64,000 nt of DNA. It comes from MED660 sp002691025 (GTDB lineage Bacteria > Myxococcota_A > UBA9160 > UBA4427). This document shows positions 62,083-64,000 of this stretch, one piece after another. Every line of letters begins with the position of its first letter. Within the stretch, counting starts at the first letter, position 1. A program made the translations under genes and the position numbers. The DNA lies in the NCBI GenBank assembly GCA_002170485.2, contig NHDZ02000073.1:44014-108013 (forward strand), read 5' to 3'. The notes under the pieces were generated by a model, which did no database searches, was not told the origin of the DNA, and worked only from the letters and a program-made list of their open reading frames with translations.

Positions 62083-62421
62083 CTAGAGAGCGCTGTCGCC
62101 CGTTTCGCCAGTCCGAATCCGAATGGATTCNCTCAAGGGAAGCACGAAGATCTTGCCNTCCCCGATACGGCCCGTGCCCGCCGCCGACGCAATGGCTTCA
62201 ATGACCGCTTCGGCCTGCTCGTCGGCCACGACGATCTCGAGTTTGACCTTCGGCAGGAAGTCCACCTTGTACTCCGCCCCACGATAGAGCTCCGTGTGNC
62301 CTCGCTGNCGACCGAATCCCTTGACCTCACTGGCTGTCAGACCCTGGAGCCCGAGTTCGTGCAGGGAGGCCTTNACGTCGTCGAGCTTGAAAGGCTTGAT
62401 GATCGCCTCGATCTTCTTCAT
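62083..62421 (-). CDS. glnB: Nitrogen regulatory protein PII
   Basis: PII integrates glutamine, 2-oxoglutarate and ATP/ADP levels. The 112-residue protein has the family start MKKIEAIIKPFKLDD, the T-loop HTELYRGAEYKVDFLP with the modified Tyr51 in RGAEY, and the C-terminal GTGRIG.GKIFVLP. Start ATG 62421 with AAGGAG upstream. GlnB/GlnK cannot be separated; no amtB is adjacent. It is convergent with dapB and has a candidate sigma54 promoter upstream. Confidence 0.95.
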   Translation of the reverse strand: MKKIEAIIKPFKLDDXKASLHELGLQGLTASEVKGFGXQRXHTELYRGAEYKVDFLPKVKLEIVVADEQAEAVIEAIASAAGTGRIGXGKIFVLPLXESIRIRTGETGDSAL

Positions 62422-62560
62422 TGGATGAATTCTCCTTGATGAAATCCCGCAGGGATTCAGAGCGCCCGAGCGCCGAGGGTATCGCCTTGAGGAGGGGGCC
62501 CGCTAGATGGAGGGTGCCATTTCCTGCACGCCGGCTGGGCACGCTGTGCCTCGCAAAACA

Positions 62561-62575
62561 GCAAGCCCAACGCCA
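62561..62575 (-). promoter_or_regulatory. Candidate sigma54 promoter upstream of glnB
   Basis: On the minus strand TGGCGTTGGGCTTGC has GG and GC 10 bases apart and matches the TGGC and TTGC blocks, but lacks the AC after TGGC. It lies about 140 bp before glnB. PII genes are often RpoN-dependent, which supports it. Confidence 0.45.
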
Positions 62576-62664
62576 GATTCAATCACAGCCTGCGACCCAA
62601 TCGCGCGAAAGTCGGCTCAGGCATTTTTGGGCTCAAAAACAGTAAATCGGGGCTCTCGAAAAAA

Positions 62665-62680
62665 CGGCACGGGATTCGCA
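62665..62680 (+). promoter_or_regulatory. Weak candidate sigma54 promoter upstream of Fis-like gene
   Basis: CGGCACGGGATTCGCA has the correct 10-base spacing between GG and GC and keeps GGCACG, but the -24 T is C and TTGC is TCGC. It lies about 190 bp before the Fis-like gene. Possible chance match. Confidence 0.28.
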
Positions 62681-62869
62681 TTACCCAGGTCCGAGGCGTC
62701 CACCATCGGAAAAGCCGATGGAAGGCAAATCGCAACCAAGCCCTCCGACAGGACGCCTTGGTGAAACGGCCCCGATCACCAAAAAAGAACTGAAACCCAG
62801 AGACTGTAAACCCGGGGGGGAGGAGGGATCGGACTTCCTCTCCTGGGCGAACGACAAGAAAGAAAATCC

Positions 62870-63172
62870 ATGAGTATGCCTTTGGAAAAACCTGAAACCC
62901 TGATGACACCTGAATTGGCCCCTTCGCTCCCCGAACACAAACGGAAGGCGGACTTTGAACGATTTCTCCAACAGGCCCAGAGTCTGGTTGAGGTCGACCC
63001 GGAAACGAATTTGCGAGCCTGGACGGACCTCGCGGAGGCCTGGCGGATCACCCAGGTCTTGGCCAAGTGCAACGGAAACCGGTCTGCTGCCGCGCGAGAG
63101 CTCGGAATCGGGCGCCGAACCCTCTACGCCAAGATGGAAAAACTCCAAATCGTCCCGTCTTGGAACTTCTAG
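62870..63172 (+). CDS. Small Fis-type helix-turn-helix protein
   Basis: The 100-residue protein ends with a Fis-family DNA-binding domain (ITQVLAKCNGNRSAAARELG then IGRRTLYAKMEKLQIVPSW), similar to the C-terminal domain of NtrC-type activators. The N-terminal ~50 residues are helical and acidic. It has no receiver or AAA domain. It may act as a nucleoid-associated or NtrC-like DNA binder; the neighbour glnB hints at nitrogen control. Start ATG 62870. A strong terminator follows at 63255. Confidence 0.8.
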   Translation: MSMPLEKPETLMTPELAPSLPEHKRKADFERFLQQAQSLVEVDPETNLRAWTDLAEAWRITQVLAKCNGNRSAAARELGIGRRTLYAKMEKLQIVPSWNF

Positions 63173-63254
63173 GCACCGACCGGCCTCTTAACCCATGCCC
63201 TACCCACGAGGCGAGCGGAGCCACGGAGCCGGTTCCGCATCGCCCACACCACAA

Positions 63255-63294
63255 GGGGCGCGACGCTGCCAAACCGTCGCGCCCCTTCCTTTTT
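63255..63294 (+). terminator. Rho-independent terminator after Fis-like gene
   Basis: GGGGCGCGACG pairs perfectly with CGTCGCGCCCC (11 bp, 9-base loop), followed by TTCCTTTTT. It lies 82 bp after the Fis-like stop. Confidence 0.85.
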
Positions 63295-63429
63295 CTGGGG
63301 TGAGCCCTTCCCCCTGAATCCCCGAGGACCATCCGGCCCTGGATTTGGGTCTCCTGGGGCCCAGGCCGCGAAAGGCCCGCGAACCCCGGAAACCGGCCCA
63401 ACCCACGCCATCCCCGTGGTGGGCCCATG

Positions 63430-63465
63430 AAAAAAGGGCGCCGCACTCTGTTGAGTGCGGCGCCC
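63430..63465 (-). terminator. Rho-independent terminator of the outer membrane protein gene
   Basis: A perfect 13-bp stem GGGCGCCGCACTC / GAGTGCGGCGCCC with a 4-base loop is followed by TTTTTT on the minus strand. It lies about 35 bp after the stop of the beta-barrel gene. Confidence 0.9.
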
Positions 63466-63500
63466 CGGGTGCTCTCCGAAAAGAACGACGGAAACGCGAT

Positions 63501-64000
63501 CTAGAATTCGTACATCATCTGGACATAGATGGTGTTCGCGTCCACATCGGTTCCACTGTCCTTGTCATATCGGTACTCCACCTTACCGGTAAGACCGTCC
63601 GTGATGGTTTGCGCAACCGTCGCGGTGATGTCCCAGTACTCGGGGATCTGATCAAACTTCACATAGTCGAAACGAGCACCCACTGCAGTCTTCTCGAGAA
63701 CCTGGAAGGTCGTGAAGACCGAGATCGCGTTCGCTTTGGCGGCCGGATCGCTATTGCCCGCAGCATCATCACCGAAGTGATAATCGTAGTTGGCACCGAT
63801 CATCAGCCTGTCGATCGGGTTGACCGTCGCGATCAAGTCGAAGATGCCCTGACTGTCGCAAGGCGAGAGGGCAACGTTGCAGAGCGCGGCGTCCGCCTGG
63901 GCGCTGCCCGTGACCTTGCCCCAGTTGAGACCTGCGCTGAGATAGAACTTCTCAGCGGAAAAGGCCAAGAGAGACGTGAGCGCCTTGGACGAAACGTCGT
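63501..64000 (-). CDS. Outer membrane beta-barrel protein, C-terminal part (partial)
   Basis: The frame is open to the right edge, so this is the C-terminal ~165 residues of a longer protein. It shows alternating strands with aromatic residues (KFYLSAGLNWGKVTG, DRLMIGANYDYHFGDD, KTAVGARFDYVKFDQIPEYW, LTGKVEYRYDKDSG) and ends IYVQMMYEF, the Phe-terminated signature recognised by the BAM complex. A Cys pair lies in an apparent loop (ALCNVALSPCDSQG). It may be a porin or transporter; the class cannot be set from this fragment. A TTG at 63968 is not the start. Confidence 0.75.
   Translation of the reverse strand, partial: DVSSKALTSLLAFSAEKFYLSAGLNWGKVTGSAQADAALCNVALSPCDSQGIFDLIATVNPIDRLMIGANYDYHFGDDAAGNSDPAAKANAISVFTTFQVLEKTAVGARFDYVKFDQIPEYWDITATVAQTITDGLTGKVEYRYDKDSGTDVDANTIYVQMMYEF

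Larger units (their letters stand above)
62422..62869. other. Intergenic region between glnB and Fis-like gene
   Basis: Nearly 450 bp between two divergent genes, with no gene-like frame. It holds two sigma54-type sites facing away from each other, listed separately. No tRNA or terminator seen. Confidence 0.5.

Noticed and set aside
63173..63254. Possible small gene between the Fis-like gene and its terminator
   Set aside because: No frame with start and ribosome site; the stretch reads as a 3' untranslated region.

Overview
The window is high-GC (roughly 60% by eye), gene-dense DNA from a Gram-negative bacterium: it carries lipoprotein lipoboxes, LspA, Tat, a PBP1B-type enzyme and the C-terminal part of a beta-barrel protein ending in Phe. 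Several blocks (rho-prfA-prmC-his; rplU-rpmA-obgE-proB-nadD-rsfS; sigma54/NtrC regulators; SelA; glcDEF) resemble deltaproteobacterial-grade lineages such as Myxococcota or Desulfobacterota. No rRNA or marker was available for a firmer placement. Single N bases occur only between 39682 and 62374 and mostly at third codon positions, which suggests a consensus from mixed strains (probably a metagenome-derived contig).

Layout, left to right. 0-8 kb: a minus-strand glycolate oxidase operon (glcD-glcE-glcF and a partial gene at the edge), a TPR/zincin metallopeptidase, a DUF2846-type lipoprotein, a tRNA-Ile2(CAT) and a GltD/adrenodoxin-reductase-like flavoprotein. 8-12 kb: the macromolecular synthesis operon rpsU-dnaG-rpoD, followed by a tiny lipoprotein. 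12-20 kb: rho, prfA, prmC, then a partial his cluster (hisD-like, hisB, hisH, hisF) in which the HisD homologue has lost its zinc ligands. 20-25 kb: pgeF, a pseudouridine synthase, a J-like/HTH fusion, a MinD-like ATPase and selA. 25-33 kb, plus strand: rng, rplU, rpmA, obgE, proB, nadD, rsfS, comF. 33-39 kb, minus strand: a PAS-HisKA-REC protein without a kinase ATPase domain, trxB, gshA, an inosine/xanthosine triphosphatase, an unknown gene and an M23 endopeptidase. 39-49 kb: an M20 peptidase, an aminotransferase/GNAT/secreted-protein operon, a sigma54-linked two-component locus with a PilZ gene, and tatB-tatC. 49-54 kb: CYTH protein, malic enzyme, acyl-CoA dehydrogenase, IclR regulator. 54-58 kb: mrcB, a TPR lipoprotein, lspA. 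58-64 kb: argH-lptM-dapF-dapA-dapB (arginine, lysine and peptidoglycan precursors), glnB, a Fis-like protein and a porin-like gene.

The most unusual segment is 43.5-47.9 kb. A consensus -24/-12 promoter precedes a gene fusing a pseudo-receiver, an AAA+ domain without the GAFTGA loop, and a HisKA/degenerate ATPase module, as if NtrC and NtrB had been joined and partly inactivated. It is followed by an intact NtrC-type activator and then by a second consensus sigma54 promoter about 14 bases upstream of the start codon of a PilZ gene, giving an almost leaderless message. Two weaker sigma54-like sites diverge between glnB and the Fis-like gene. The second highlight is the HisD-like protein: catalytic Glu-His is retained but all four zinc ligands are replaced, in an otherwise ordinary his cluster.
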